Assembly: GCF_008274585.1 (NCBI RefSeq)
Contig: NZ_VTRT01000001.1
Span: forward strand, 1 to 64,000
Reading direction: 5' to 3'
DNA length: 64,000 bases
From: Pedobacter sp. BS3
Lineage (GTDB): Bacteria; Bacteroidota; Bacteroidia; Sphingobacteriales; Sphingobacteriaceae
A program made the translations under genes and the position numbers. Position 1 is the first letter of the stretch, and each line of letters starts with the position of its first letter. Shown here in pieces: positions 17,994-26,515 of this stretch. The notes below the pieces were generated by a model. It was not told the origin of the DNA, searched no databases, and saw only the letters and a list, made by a program, of their open reading frames with translations.

Positions 17994-20528
17994 TTATATA
18001 TAATTTCCCATAACAGGATCAGTATATCCTGGTTCGCCAGTTTCTACTTTCCCGGCATAACGATTTTCAAATTGCTTAAACCCGTCTATTTTAACCGTAA
18101 AGTCATACCAGCAAAAAGACGAGCTTAAATCCAGCACCACGTTTTTGCGACCGTTTGCCGGAAGCTTTGCCGTAGATATATTATTCTTCCGTATATGGTC
18201 AATAACTGTGATCGCATATTCAGCCGAAGGATCCGGGTTAACAAGCGCAATCATTACATTACCCGTAAGTTTCCTGGCGGATGCATCAAATTCGTATGCA
18301 CACCTTATCTCAACAGGCGGTTCATTGGCATCGCCGGAAAATTCGCGGAAGAAGCCGTTGGGGCCGTACACTTTTAAATGGTAATGCTTTTGCGGAAATA
18401 GATCCAGCTCCCAGGAATCTGTTAATGAATCGCCTGCCTTAACGGCATAGTGCCAGTTAGCAAGCTCATCGGCAGCTTTTTTAGCAGAAATATCCGGGAT
18501 ATATACCGTAAAAGGCGCTCCCGCCGCCTTCCTGCCAAAGACCTGGTTACCTGCTTCCATATTCAGCTCAACATACTTTTTGTCTTTGCTTAACCGGCAA
18601 TCAGCATACAATTGGTATGGCAAGGCACACGCCGGCCTGATACCCTTTTCCTGTACAGCTAACAGTTGGTAACCGGCTTTTTTGGCCCGCTCAACTTCTA
18701 ACGTCGATAACGCTTTATAACTATCCGGCTCTTTCTTAAACTGCGCTTTATGTATCTTTTCAATATATCCATCCCTTGAAAGGTACGGAAGCCTGGTTTG
18801 CTCTTTGATAAAGGGCCTGAATACCGAAGTCAGGTCGCCGCATATTGTGCGGCGCCAGAGGCTGATATTATTTTCTTCTATTTTTTTGCCGTACTTCTGG
18901 CTCAGAAAGCCTTCCAGGAACTGCAACACCGAGGTATGATCAAAAACCTGCGAGCATACCTGTCCTCCCCGGCTCCAGGGCGAGGCCACAATAAGCGGAA
19001 CCCGGAAACCAAGTCCGATAGGTGCTTCGCGGGCCTGCTTATCAGGCAAACCTTGTTCTAACTCCTGCTGTAGCCGGATATGCTCAACAGCTGTATCTGT
19101 TCCGGGCGAACATTTACCTGTATTTGACTTCAGTGGGTCGGGCGGCAGAAAAGGCGGCACATGATCAAAGTACCCGTCATTTTCATCATACGTAAGTATA
19201 AAAATGGTTTTCTTCCATACTTCCGGATTTTTAGTGAGAATATCGAGCACTTCTGAAACATACCATGCCCCATACCAGGGAGCGCTGGGATGATCTGAAA
19301 AACCTTGCGGCGCTACCAGCCAGGATACTGTTGGCAGGTTGCCGGTATCCACATCTTTTCTGAACTGATAAAGAATATCGCCCTTAGGCACAGTAACCTC
19401 CCGTTGTTTGCCTTCATCGGTATATTGCAGGGTGGTTAGCTGCTGGTAAAAAGGATCACTATCGTTCCTGGTGAAAGCCCGGTTGTACAGGCTCTTTTCT
19501 TTTTCTGATAACTTTTCATAATTATCTTTTCGCCACCTGGCCAATCCTTTTCTTACATTCTCCAATACCGTTTGCTTTTTTTGAATAGCTGTTTGGACTT
19601 TTTTAAAGGCATCACCACCTGTGGCCAATGTTTGGGCTTTTTCCTGCAGCTCTTTAATTTCACCGGGTAAACGCTCTGCCTGCAGCTGAAGATTTCCTAT
19701 GTAGCGGGCCGAAAATTTAACATGATACTGCGAAAAATATTCGAGCGGATTACATCCAAAATTCGATAACCAGGTTCTTTCCTCGCCCTGGTAACCGCCA
19801 CCGCAGCTCACATCATTCTGATATACTTTCCACGGTATGTTATTTTCCTCAAGCAGCTCAGGGAAGGTACGCCAGGTTGATTTGGAAAAGCTGAGATCTT
19901 CGTTACGAATATGTGCCTTTGAGCTGCCATTTTGCTGCTCACGAATAGTTCCCGTCCACAGATAAAGCCTGTTAGGATACGTGCTGGTCATCGCCGAGCA
20001 AAAATTCTGGTCGCAAACGGTGAACGCATCGGCCAGCGCATAATTAAAAGGCAGGTCTTCACGGGTATAGTAGCCCATGGTTAAAGGCATATCCTCGTAC
20101 TTTTTATTTTTTGATCTTTTAGCATTAAGCCATTGATCAAACCGGCCAAGGTTATTGGCGTCAACCTGGCTGGCACGGGCATGGGGCAAAGCGCCCATCC
20201 AGGTAGCCTTGGTATCTTTGATATTTAAACGGAATGGTGTGTAAACCTTGCCTGCAGCATTCGTTTGTAACCACACCGGTTTATTATCAGGCAACGTCAC
20301 AGCCCGCGGATCATTAAATCCGCGTACGCCTTGCAAAGTACCGAAACAATGGTCAAATGACCGGTTTTCCTGCATTAATATTACCACATGCTCAGCGTCT
20401 AAATAGGAGCTTCCCGGCTGCGGATCAATAGCCAGGGCACGAGCTATGGAGGCCGGCATAATTTCTGCCAAACCTATACTACCTGAAAGCAATAACGATT
20501 GCCTGATAAAATCACGACGTGTACTCAT
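17994..20528 (-). CDS. Phosphocholine-type phospholipase C (non-hemolytic PLC family), Tat-exported
   Basis: This 844-residue protein starts with a twin-arginine signal (STRRDFIRQSLLLSG). It carries the phosphoesterase-family motif ILMQENRSFDHCFG (E54, N55 as metal ligands) and the conserved ADAFTVCDQNFCSAMTSTYPNR. TYDENDGYFDHVPPF holds further metal ligands. Two small beta-domains at the C-terminus are typical of PlcN/PlcH proteins. A charged helical insert lies at about residues 275-350. The family hydrolyses phosphatidylcholine or sphingomyelin to phosphocholine. Hairpins or gaps on both sides (112 bp before, 197 bp after) suggest it is not tightly coupled to the SusCD operon. Its place inside a glycan locus is unusual. 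Confidence 0.92.
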   Translation of the reverse strand: MSTRRDFIRQSLLLSGSIGLAEIMPASIARALAIDPQPGSSYLDAEHVVILMQENRSFDHCFGTLQGVRGFNDPRAVTLPDNKPVWLQTNAAGKVYTPFRLNIKDTKATWMGALPHARASQVDANNLGRFDQWLNAKRSKNKKYEDMPLTMGYYTREDLPFNYALADAFTVCDQNFCSAMTSTYPNRLYLWTGTIREQQNGSSKAHIRNEDLSFSKSTWRTFPELLEENNIPWKVYQNDVSCGGGYQGEERTWLSNFGCNPLEYFSQYHVKFSARYIGNLQLQAERLPGEIKELQEKAQTLATGGDAFKKVQTAIQKKQTVLENVRKGLARWRKDNYEKLSEKEKSLYNRAFTRNDSDPFYQQLTTLQYTDEGKQREVTVPKGDILYQFRKDVDTGNLPTVSWLVAPQGFSDHPSAPWYGAWYVSEVLDILTKNPEVWKKTIFILTYDENDGYFDHVPPFLPPDPLKSNTGKCSPGTDTAVEHIRLQQELEQGLPDKQAREAPIGLGFRVPLIVASPWSRGGQVCSQVFDHTSVLQFLEGFLSQKYGKKIEENNISLWRRTICGDLTSVFRPFIKEQTRLPYLSRDGYIEKIHKAQFKKEPDSYKALSTLEVERAKKAGYQLLAVQEKGIRPACALPYQLYADCRLSKDKKYVELNMEAGNQVFGRKAAGAPFTVYIPDISAKKAADELANWHYAVKAGDSLTDSWELDLFPQKHYHLKVYGPNGFFREFSGDANEPPVEIRCAYEFDASARKLTGNVMIALVNPDPSAEYAITVIDHIRKNNISTAKLPANGRKNVVLDLSSSFCWYDFTVKIDGFKQFENRYAGKVETGEPGYTDPVMGNYI

Positions 20529-20604
20529 AAAAAAGCAATAGAATGATCTGCCTTACGGTTACGTAAAGCTTACTGTGAAATTCTTCCTGGTCTGGATAGA
20601 GTCT

Positions 20605-20625
20605 TAACTCTTTAAGAAAGAGTTA
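20605..20625 (-). terminator. Perfect 9-bp hairpin downstream of the DUF1735 gene
   Basis: Arms TAACTCTTT and AAAGAGTTA around a 3-base loop lie 17 bp after the stop codon at 20642 on the minus strand and before the phospholipase C gene. There is no U-tract, so it may slow or stabilise rather than end transcription. It marks a likely unit boundary between the SusCD-2 operon and the phospholipase. Confidence 0.5.
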
Positions 20626-20641
20626 CCGGAAGTTTATTTGC

Positions 20642-21664
20642 CTATTCTACCTTCGGCACTATCTGTTCAAATACCACCCCGTTATCCCTGAATACCAGCG
20701 TATCGGTTACGTGATGGTTTACCGCACCTTCTTTATAGGTATAATCCAGGTACATGGCATGATGCTTTTGGCCTCCCCACACCTCGGCATTTTTAACATA
20801 GCTACCGGTACCGGTTGCGGTAATGGTTGAACCTGTGCCGGTTGTAACTGTAATCTTTCCATCGCTGGCTACGTTAAGCGTCATTTTGGCGGTCGCCTTG
20901 GTCGATTGCAGCTGTGAGCCTATACCACTGGTTATCAGGGTAGTACGACCGGTAGTTTTCAGTGTCCAGAGCTGATCCTGCTCTACATATTGTGCATGAT
21001 ATGTGGCTGTTGATGCCGGATTTCCGCCTGCATCTAAGGTTACATCCTTACCCCGGTGAAGGTACGTTCCGTGGTACGGGTTAATGTATTTGATACCGAA
21101 CAGCACAAAATCACGCGGCTGGGCATTGGCATCCCAGTCTGCTGACCGTAATTTATCAGGGTTAGTCACCAGAGGCACACCTGTTAATACCGAATCAGCC
21201 GTTGAACCTGTTATCCGTAAAGGAATAACATAGTTTCCGGTTACCGCTATGGGGTCATCCAGGAAAGCATCGGTTAACTGCACCAGTATCAGCCCGTTAA
21301 ACGAACCCGCCGGAATGGTTACCTTGTTTAGCGGTGAAAGTGTATAATAGTTATCGGGCAAAACCTTAATAGGAACACCCGCGGCGTCAACAAGTGTTGA
21401 CGGAACCAGTGATTTATCAAGGACATAATTTACATCCCACGATTTTTTGTTTTCATACATACCGCCAATACTTACGCCGATATGGAATTGCAGCTTTTTA
21501 TCCAGCGAGTTATCACTCGGGCTATCGCCTAAGATCAGTGTCCGGAACGGGTATTGCAAAGGGAAATACACCGCATTATAGGTATAATCAGGATAAGAAA
21601 CGTCTTTGTTCCTGCACGATGCAAGCAATGCAAAAAGTACCAGGATATAATTTAACTTCTTCAT
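20642..21664 (-). CDS. DUF1735/DUF4361-type surface lipoprotein (probable glycan-binding protein)
   Basis: This 340-residue protein has a lipoprotein signal with cysteine at residue 17 (LFALLASCRN). An N-terminal BT_3987-like DUF1735 region follows (NAVYFPLQYPFRTLILG, then VSIGGMYENKKSWDVNYVLD, YYTLSPLNKVTIPAGSFNG). The C-terminal half (GTYLHRGKDVTL ... HVTDTLVFRDNG) fits DUF4361-type domains. Such proteins are regularly encoded just after SusD and are thought to be surface glycan-binding partners of the SusCD complex. It starts 1 bp after the SusD-2 stop, so the two are certainly co-transcribed. It has no enzyme motif. Confidence 0.82.
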   Translation of the reverse strand: MKKLNYILVLFALLASCRNKDVSYPDYTYNAVYFPLQYPFRTLILGDSPSDNSLDKKLQFHIGVSIGGMYENKKSWDVNYVLDKSLVPSTLVDAAGVPIKVLPDNYYTLSPLNKVTIPAGSFNGLILVQLTDAFLDDPIAVTGNYVIPLRITGSTADSVLTGVPLVTNPDKLRSADWDANAQPRDFVLFGIKYINPYHGTYLHRGKDVTLDAGGNPASTATYHAQYVEQDQLWTLKTTGRTTLITSGIGSQLQSTKATAKMTLNVASDGKITVTTGTGSTITATGTGSYVKNAEVWGGQKHHAMYLDYTYKEGAVNHHVTDTLVFRDNGVVFEQIVPKVE

Positions 21665-21665
21665 G

Positions 21666-23384
21666 TTACTGCCAGTTTTTATTTTGCTTTAACTGATCGG
21701 ATTTTAATAGTTCATTTTTAGGTAGCGGGCTATAGATCATATAATCCTCATACTTACGCTCTTCAACCTGCTGGTAATCATACGTATAGGCTGAACCTGT
21801 TTTGGTGATAAATGCACCGCTTACAGGCGCCTTGAAATCGGTCAGGTCTTTCCAGCGCCGTACATCAAAGAAACGTTGCCCTTCAAAGCACAGCTCAAGC
21901 CTGCGCTCGTTACGTATCAGATCACGAAAGGTAGCTTTGCTGGTTATGGTGGCCAGATATGCGTCAGGCTGTGTAATGCCTGCCCGTTTGCGGATACCTG
22001 CAATAACAGCCCGGGCGGTAAAACCAAAACCGTTAGGATCGGCATCGGGGCCATAGGCCTCATTAGCGGCCTCGGCATAGGCCAGGTAAACCTCGGTAAA
22101 CCTGAAATAAGTGTTAAAATGGTTCTGGTTAGTTATTGTGCTACCCAGGCTCACGTTATCCAGCACGAATTTTTTAAGGTAATAGCCGGTACGTGTTGAG
22201 TTGGTTTGCACGTTAATGCCGTCTTTCGGAGCGCCGATATAAGTGCTGATAGCCCCCTTTGCACCCAATGTGTTACCATTATACAAAATATAGGTTGCTA
22301 ACCTTGGATCACGGTTTGCATAAGGGTTAGCCTGGTTGTATAAGCTCAGCGTATTGGTGATCGGGTAACCATTTTTCATCGGGAAAGCATTGACCAACTC
22401 CTGTGTAGGGTTGGTGCGTCCGTTGCCCAATTGCGAGGGTGGGAAATTATCGGTTTCCAGGTTATGATTTGATACAATAGCCCGCGACCAGATTATTTCG
22501 GCGTTTACACCTGTAGTACTGGTGTACCAGTTAAGTCCTGCTGCCGGCATTGTAGCCGGAAGCCCCCCATTAAGCTTGAGCAATTCGCCGGCGGCTTTGG
22601 CTGCATTCGCCCACTTATTCATATCTCCCGTAGGGTTATACGCCGGACTTGCGGCATACAGCAACACGGTAGCTTTCAGGGCACGGGCGGCATAACCGGG
22701 CATACGGTTGGTCCAGCGGGCGCCCATAGCCAGGTTATAATTTGTATTACCCGAAACATCGGCAAACGTATTGGGCAAATTGGCTATGGCCGAATCACAA
22801 TCGGTCACGATCCGGTTCACACACTCTTCGAACGTATTACGGGGCAGGTTGAAATTATCTTCGGTAGACAGGGGTTTTAACACTATCGGGAAACCCAATA
22901 ACTGACCATCTGTTGCTTCGCCTGCGTAATATTTTAACAGCTGAAATTGCCACCATGCCCGCAAGCCATACGCTTCGCCGGTAAGGCGTTTGAGATGGTA
23001 TTTATTAACCTCGGGATTTTTATCGTCCCAAACTACTTTTTTGTACACCTCCATGAACGAGTTGATGTAATAGATCTCTTTATAGGCCTGGTTCCATTTG
23101 GAGATAGGATTATTGCCGGCATTCCAGCTGCCGGTCGCCATCTGGCGATAGGTCGAGCTGGGGTCATTGCTAACCGCATCGTCACTGATCACATCCTCGT
23201 TAAAGGTAACGTTAGCCGGCATGTCTTTATACGCGTTTAAGAGCAGGCCTTCGGTGTAAGCCGGAATTTTTAATAATTCCTCCTGTGTCAGGTTATTATC
23301 GGGCTTAGGCTCAAGATAATCTTTACAGGCGGTAAAGGATATCCCTGCCAAAGCAATTACTATATATTTTGAGATATTTTTCAT
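21666..23384 (-). CDS. SusD/RagB-family lipoprotein (SusD-2)
   Basis: This 572-residue protein has a lipoprotein signal with cysteine at about residue 20 (ALAGISFTACKDYLEPKPD). It shows the SusD helical repeat region (YGLRAWWQFQLLKYYAG, RFTEVYLAYAEAANEAYG) and the C-terminal signature RNERRLELCFEGQRFFDVRRW. It binds substrate at the surface as the lid of SusC-2, which precedes it by 13 bp. The DUF1735 lipoprotein follows almost without a gap, forming a SusC-SusD-binding-protein trio. Confidence 0.95.
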   Translation of the reverse strand: MKNISKYIVIALAGISFTACKDYLEPKPDNNLTQEELLKIPAYTEGLLLNAYKDMPANVTFNEDVISDDAVSNDPSSTYRQMATGSWNAGNNPISKWNQAYKEIYYINSFMEVYKKVVWDDKNPEVNKYHLKRLTGEAYGLRAWWQFQLLKYYAGEATDGQLLGFPIVLKPLSTEDNFNLPRNTFEECVNRIVTDCDSAIANLPNTFADVSGNTNYNLAMGARWTNRMPGYAARALKATVLLYAASPAYNPTGDMNKWANAAKAAGELLKLNGGLPATMPAAGLNWYTSTTGVNAEIIWSRAIVSNHNLETDNFPPSQLGNGRTNPTQELVNAFPMKNGYPITNTLSLYNQANPYANRDPRLATYILYNGNTLGAKGAISTYIGAPKDGINVQTNSTRTGYYLKKFVLDNVSLGSTITNQNHFNTYFRFTEVYLAYAEAANEAYGPDADPNGFGFTARAVIAGIRKRAGITQPDAYLATITSKATFRDLIRNERRLELCFEGQRFFDVRRWKDLTDFKAPVSGAFITKTGSAYTYDYQQVEERKYEDYMIYSPLPKNELLKSDQLKQNKNWQ

Positions 23385-23397
23385 CTTCTGATTACTA

Positions 23398-26300
23398 TTA
23401 AAATGAACCTACTATACCAAACATATAGCTACGCACCTGGGGCGATGAAGCTACGTTCAATTCTCTTTGCTCACGGGTTTTTGAAATAGTGAACAGGTTA
23501 TTACCTCTCAGGTACACTTTTACGCCTTTCCAGAAATACCTGGCAGGCAGGTTATAGCTAAGCTGGGCCCTGTTCAGCGTAAAGTAGTTATCGGTGTATA
23601 ACCAGAACGTTGAGTTTCTGAAGTTATTAGAGCCGCTGGTAGTGGTTAAGCGGGGGTAAGTAGCCGTTTCGGCAGTAGCCGGTGTCCACCTGTTCAGTAC
23701 TACTTCAGAATATTTCCGGTCGCCGTAAACCCAGTAGTAGGCATTGTTATAATAAACGCTGCTGCCGGTCTGTGCCGTTCCTAATGCAAAGAACTCAAAG
23801 CCGGCATATTGCAGGTTAATATTAAGCCCGTACTGGAAACGGGGATGCGAGTTACCGATCTGCACCTGGTCATCATCATTAATAATACCATCACCATTAA
23901 CGTCCTTATACTTAATATCGCCCGGCTGAACAGTTCCGTACGATTGTACAGCATGGCCGGCAATATCAGCAGCATCTTTAAACAGGCCTTCGGCAACCAG
24001 GCCATACCGTACATCACTCACCCTGCCCTGGCGGTACTGGTAATCATAGGCATATTGTACTTCGCTCTTTTTTACCGAACGCGGTACGGCATATACCATG
24101 TTTATACCCAGGTTATAGTTGAATTTACCGGTTTTGCCCTTGTAATTCAGGGTGGCCTCTACCCCGGAAATCTTATCCGCATCATAATTCTCGGTTGGTA
24201 TAAAGCCGCCTAAGTAAGAAGTATATGCAGAGCTTCTTATTACCGGCTCGCCTTCGGTATGGATATTAAAGTAGTTGGCTTCCAGCCAGATTTGATTTGA
24301 AAATAACGATGATTCAAAGCCCACGTTAAATTCCTTATTCTTCACAAAATCCAGGTCAGGGTTGCCGGTCACACTGTATTGAACGGTGCTGTTGCGATTA
24401 GCGTTGCCGTTATTATATACAAAATCGGCCCCAATACCATACGTGGTATTATACAGCCGGTAGGTAGTAAACCAATCGTCTGTATGGAGTATACCATAGC
24501 TTGCCTTTACTTTCAAATAATTTACCCAACGGTTTGATCGCAGGAAGGCTTCTTCAGATACTATCCAGGCTGCACCAAGCGAAGGGGAAAAGGCATAACG
24601 GTTTTTATAAGGAAGATATGACGAACCGACATACGCTCCGCTAAATTCGGCCACATATTTATTATTATACATGTAGTTGGCCCGCAAGCCAAAATGCTGA
24701 TCTTTATTATTGGCATACGACGATGCTGCCGTAGCACCTATACTGTATGACGTCATGTAAGCCAATGCTGTAACATCAAGCCGGTGTACCGTATTAAATG
24801 TGTTTTTATAATTGACAGTTCCATACAAACCAAGCCTCCGCTGAAAGTAATTGCCGCTAACGGTCTGGTTATTATCTTTAAAGTCTGCACCGTATTGTGT
24901 AACAACCAGGCTGTCCTGCCCGGAAGAACCTGTAACATACGACGGTTCATATATGGCATAGGTGTTATTTTGCCGCAGTGTAAACGCATTCAGGAAATCA
25001 TACGTAAAGTTGGCATTGGCTGTAAGCCCTTTTACAAACCGGTTGAAGTCAAATTTCAATCCTGTGTTGAACTGGATGGATTTTTGCAACGTGGTCTGCA
25101 GACCGCCTTTGGTTAAATTACCTAATAGATTATTCTGGTACTGGTTGGTTCCGCCCAACAGGTACTGACCATTGATCAGCGTGGCAGAATTGGTTATGGC
25201 ATCGTTATGAACCTCGCTAACAGGTATCAGCGTAGGGAAAGCATTGGGTAATTGCGTTGAAGCGAACTGGAAGAAATCGCCGCTATAGCTGTCGCCATAA
25301 AAGCCGTTTGGATAGCGGTTAGTATTATATACAGCCACCGCGTCAAGGCTGGATGACAGCCAGCTATTTAGCTTATAATCGATGTTTCCACGGAAATTTA
25401 TCCGGTCTGACCCGCTGTTCTTACCATCCTGCGGCTTATATAACGTACCATTGCGGTTTAAACCGAGTGTGGCAAAGTATTGTGCTTTATCGTTACCACC
25501 GGATGCTTCGGTTATAACATTGAAGAACTGGGAGGTATTCCTCAGAAAGGTAGAATTATAGAACGATTCGTCAGGGTAGCGTATAGGGTTTGTCTTGTTC
25601 CTGGTATTCTGAATATCAGCAGCGGCGTATTTAGGGGCCAGGCCATCATTAGCCAGGGCCTCATTATACAGGGTCATATAATCTGCTGCCGGCAGGTAGT
25701 TCGGATAGCTCACCGGATCGTTCATTCCCGCTTCGGCATATACCTTCATTTTTCTTTTATAAGGTGTGCCGCGTTTGGTGGTAATTAAGATCACACCCTG
25801 GTCGGCTTTTGCGCCATACAGTATTTTAGCGGTAGCATCCCGCAACACGGTAATTTCCTGTATCTCAAGCAGGTTCAGGTCATCGGCCATGTTCAGCCGG
25901 TCGGAGTTATCGGGAGCCGAACGTGGAATACCGTCTACCACCACAATAGCATTGCCTAAATTACCGTTAATCCCCACGCTTCCGCGAATGTCGCGGCTGT
26001 TATATACCCCGGGCACACGTCCGTTAATAGCGCCCAATACATTCTGGTTCAGGTCATAACTCAACAGCTCATCGGGTTTGAGGGCACTTACAGCCCCCAC
26101 AATACGGCGCTTTTCCAGCTGACCGAAAGGTATATTGACCAGGCTTTGATCGCCTTCATCAAACAAGGGTTTGCTCAACACAACAACAGCATTGGCAATT
26201 GTTGATATACTGTCTATAGCCACCAGCCGGGCATTGTAGCCTGCCGCCTCTATGCGCAGCTTTTCGCCTGCCCTTTCGGGATCAATGCTAAATTTACCCG

Positions 26301-26478
26301 CATCATCGGTCTTTATATACCGGGAGCCTTCGTTATACCAGATAGTGGCGTCTTTAATGACCTTACCGTCTGGGCCGGTAACCGTTATGGTATTCTTCTT
26401 ATTCTGTGCATATAGGCAGGGATCAAAGCTGCAGCTTATACACGTAACGGTTATAATGGTTAGTAGGTATCGTTTCAT
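23398..26478 (-). CDS. Divergent SusC/RagA-family TonB-linked outer-membrane protein (SusC-2)
   Basis: This 1026-residue protein has a signal peptide ending LYAQ. A carboxypeptidase-like beta-domain follows (ITVTGPDGKVIKDATIWY, about 31-110). The plug is recognisable by VPGVYNSRDIRG, AIVVVDGIPR and GVILITTKRG. The barrel contains the common SusC loop KDVNGDGIINDDDQ. It differs from SusC-1 and SusC-3 by lacking the usual DEVVVVGYG stretch before the plug; VNIPFGQLEKRRIVGAVS stands there instead. It probably imports a substrate distinct from the other two pairs. It begins 37 bp after the SusD-1 stop on the same strand. Confidence 0.93.
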   Translation of the reverse strand: MKRYLLTIITVTCISCSFDPCLYAQNKKNTITVTGPDGKVIKDATIWYNEGSRYIKTDDAGKFSIDPERAGEKLRIEAAGYNARLVAIDSISTIANAVVVLSKPLFDEGDQSLVNIPFGQLEKRRIVGAVSALKPDELLSYDLNQNVLGAINGRVPGVYNSRDIRGSVGINGNLGNAIVVVDGIPRSAPDNSDRLNMADDLNLLEIQEITVLRDATAKILYGAKADQGVILITTKRGTPYKRKMKVYAEAGMNDPVSYPNYLPAADYMTLYNEALANDGLAPKYAAADIQNTRNKTNPIRYPDESFYNSTFLRNTSQFFNVITEASGGNDKAQYFATLGLNRNGTLYKPQDGKNSGSDRINFRGNIDYKLNSWLSSSLDAVAVYNTNRYPNGFYGDSYSGDFFQFASTQLPNAFPTLIPVSEVHNDAITNSATLINGQYLLGGTNQYQNNLLGNLTKGGLQTTLQKSIQFNTGLKFDFNRFVKGLTANANFTYDFLNAFTLRQNNTYAIYEPSYVTGSSGQDSLVVTQYGADFKDNNQTVSGNYFQRRLGLYGTVNYKNTFNTVHRLDVTALAYMTSYSIGATAASSYANNKDQHFGLRANYMYNNKYVAEFSGAYVGSSYLPYKNRYAFSPSLGAAWIVSEEAFLRSNRWVNYLKVKASYGILHTDDWFTTYRLYNTTYGIGADFVYNNGNANRNSTVQYSVTGNPDLDFVKNKEFNVGFESSLFSNQIWLEANYFNIHTEGEPVIRSSAYTSYLGGFIPTENYDADKISGVEATLNYKGKTGKFNYNLGINMVYAVPRSVKKSEVQYAYDYQYRQGRVSDVRYGLVAEGLFKDAADIAGHAVQSYGTVQPGDIKYKDVNGDGIINDDDQVQIGNSHPRFQYGLNINLQYAGFEFFALGTAQTGSSVYYNNAYYWVYGDRKYSEVVLNRWTPATAETATYPRLTTTSGSNNFRNSTFWLYTDNYFTLNRAQLSYNLPARYFWKGVKVYLRGNNLFTISKTREQRELNVASSPQVRSYMFGIVGSF

Positions 26479-26515
26479 GCTAAAATTCTACTTTATGTAT
26501 GCTAATCATCATCAA

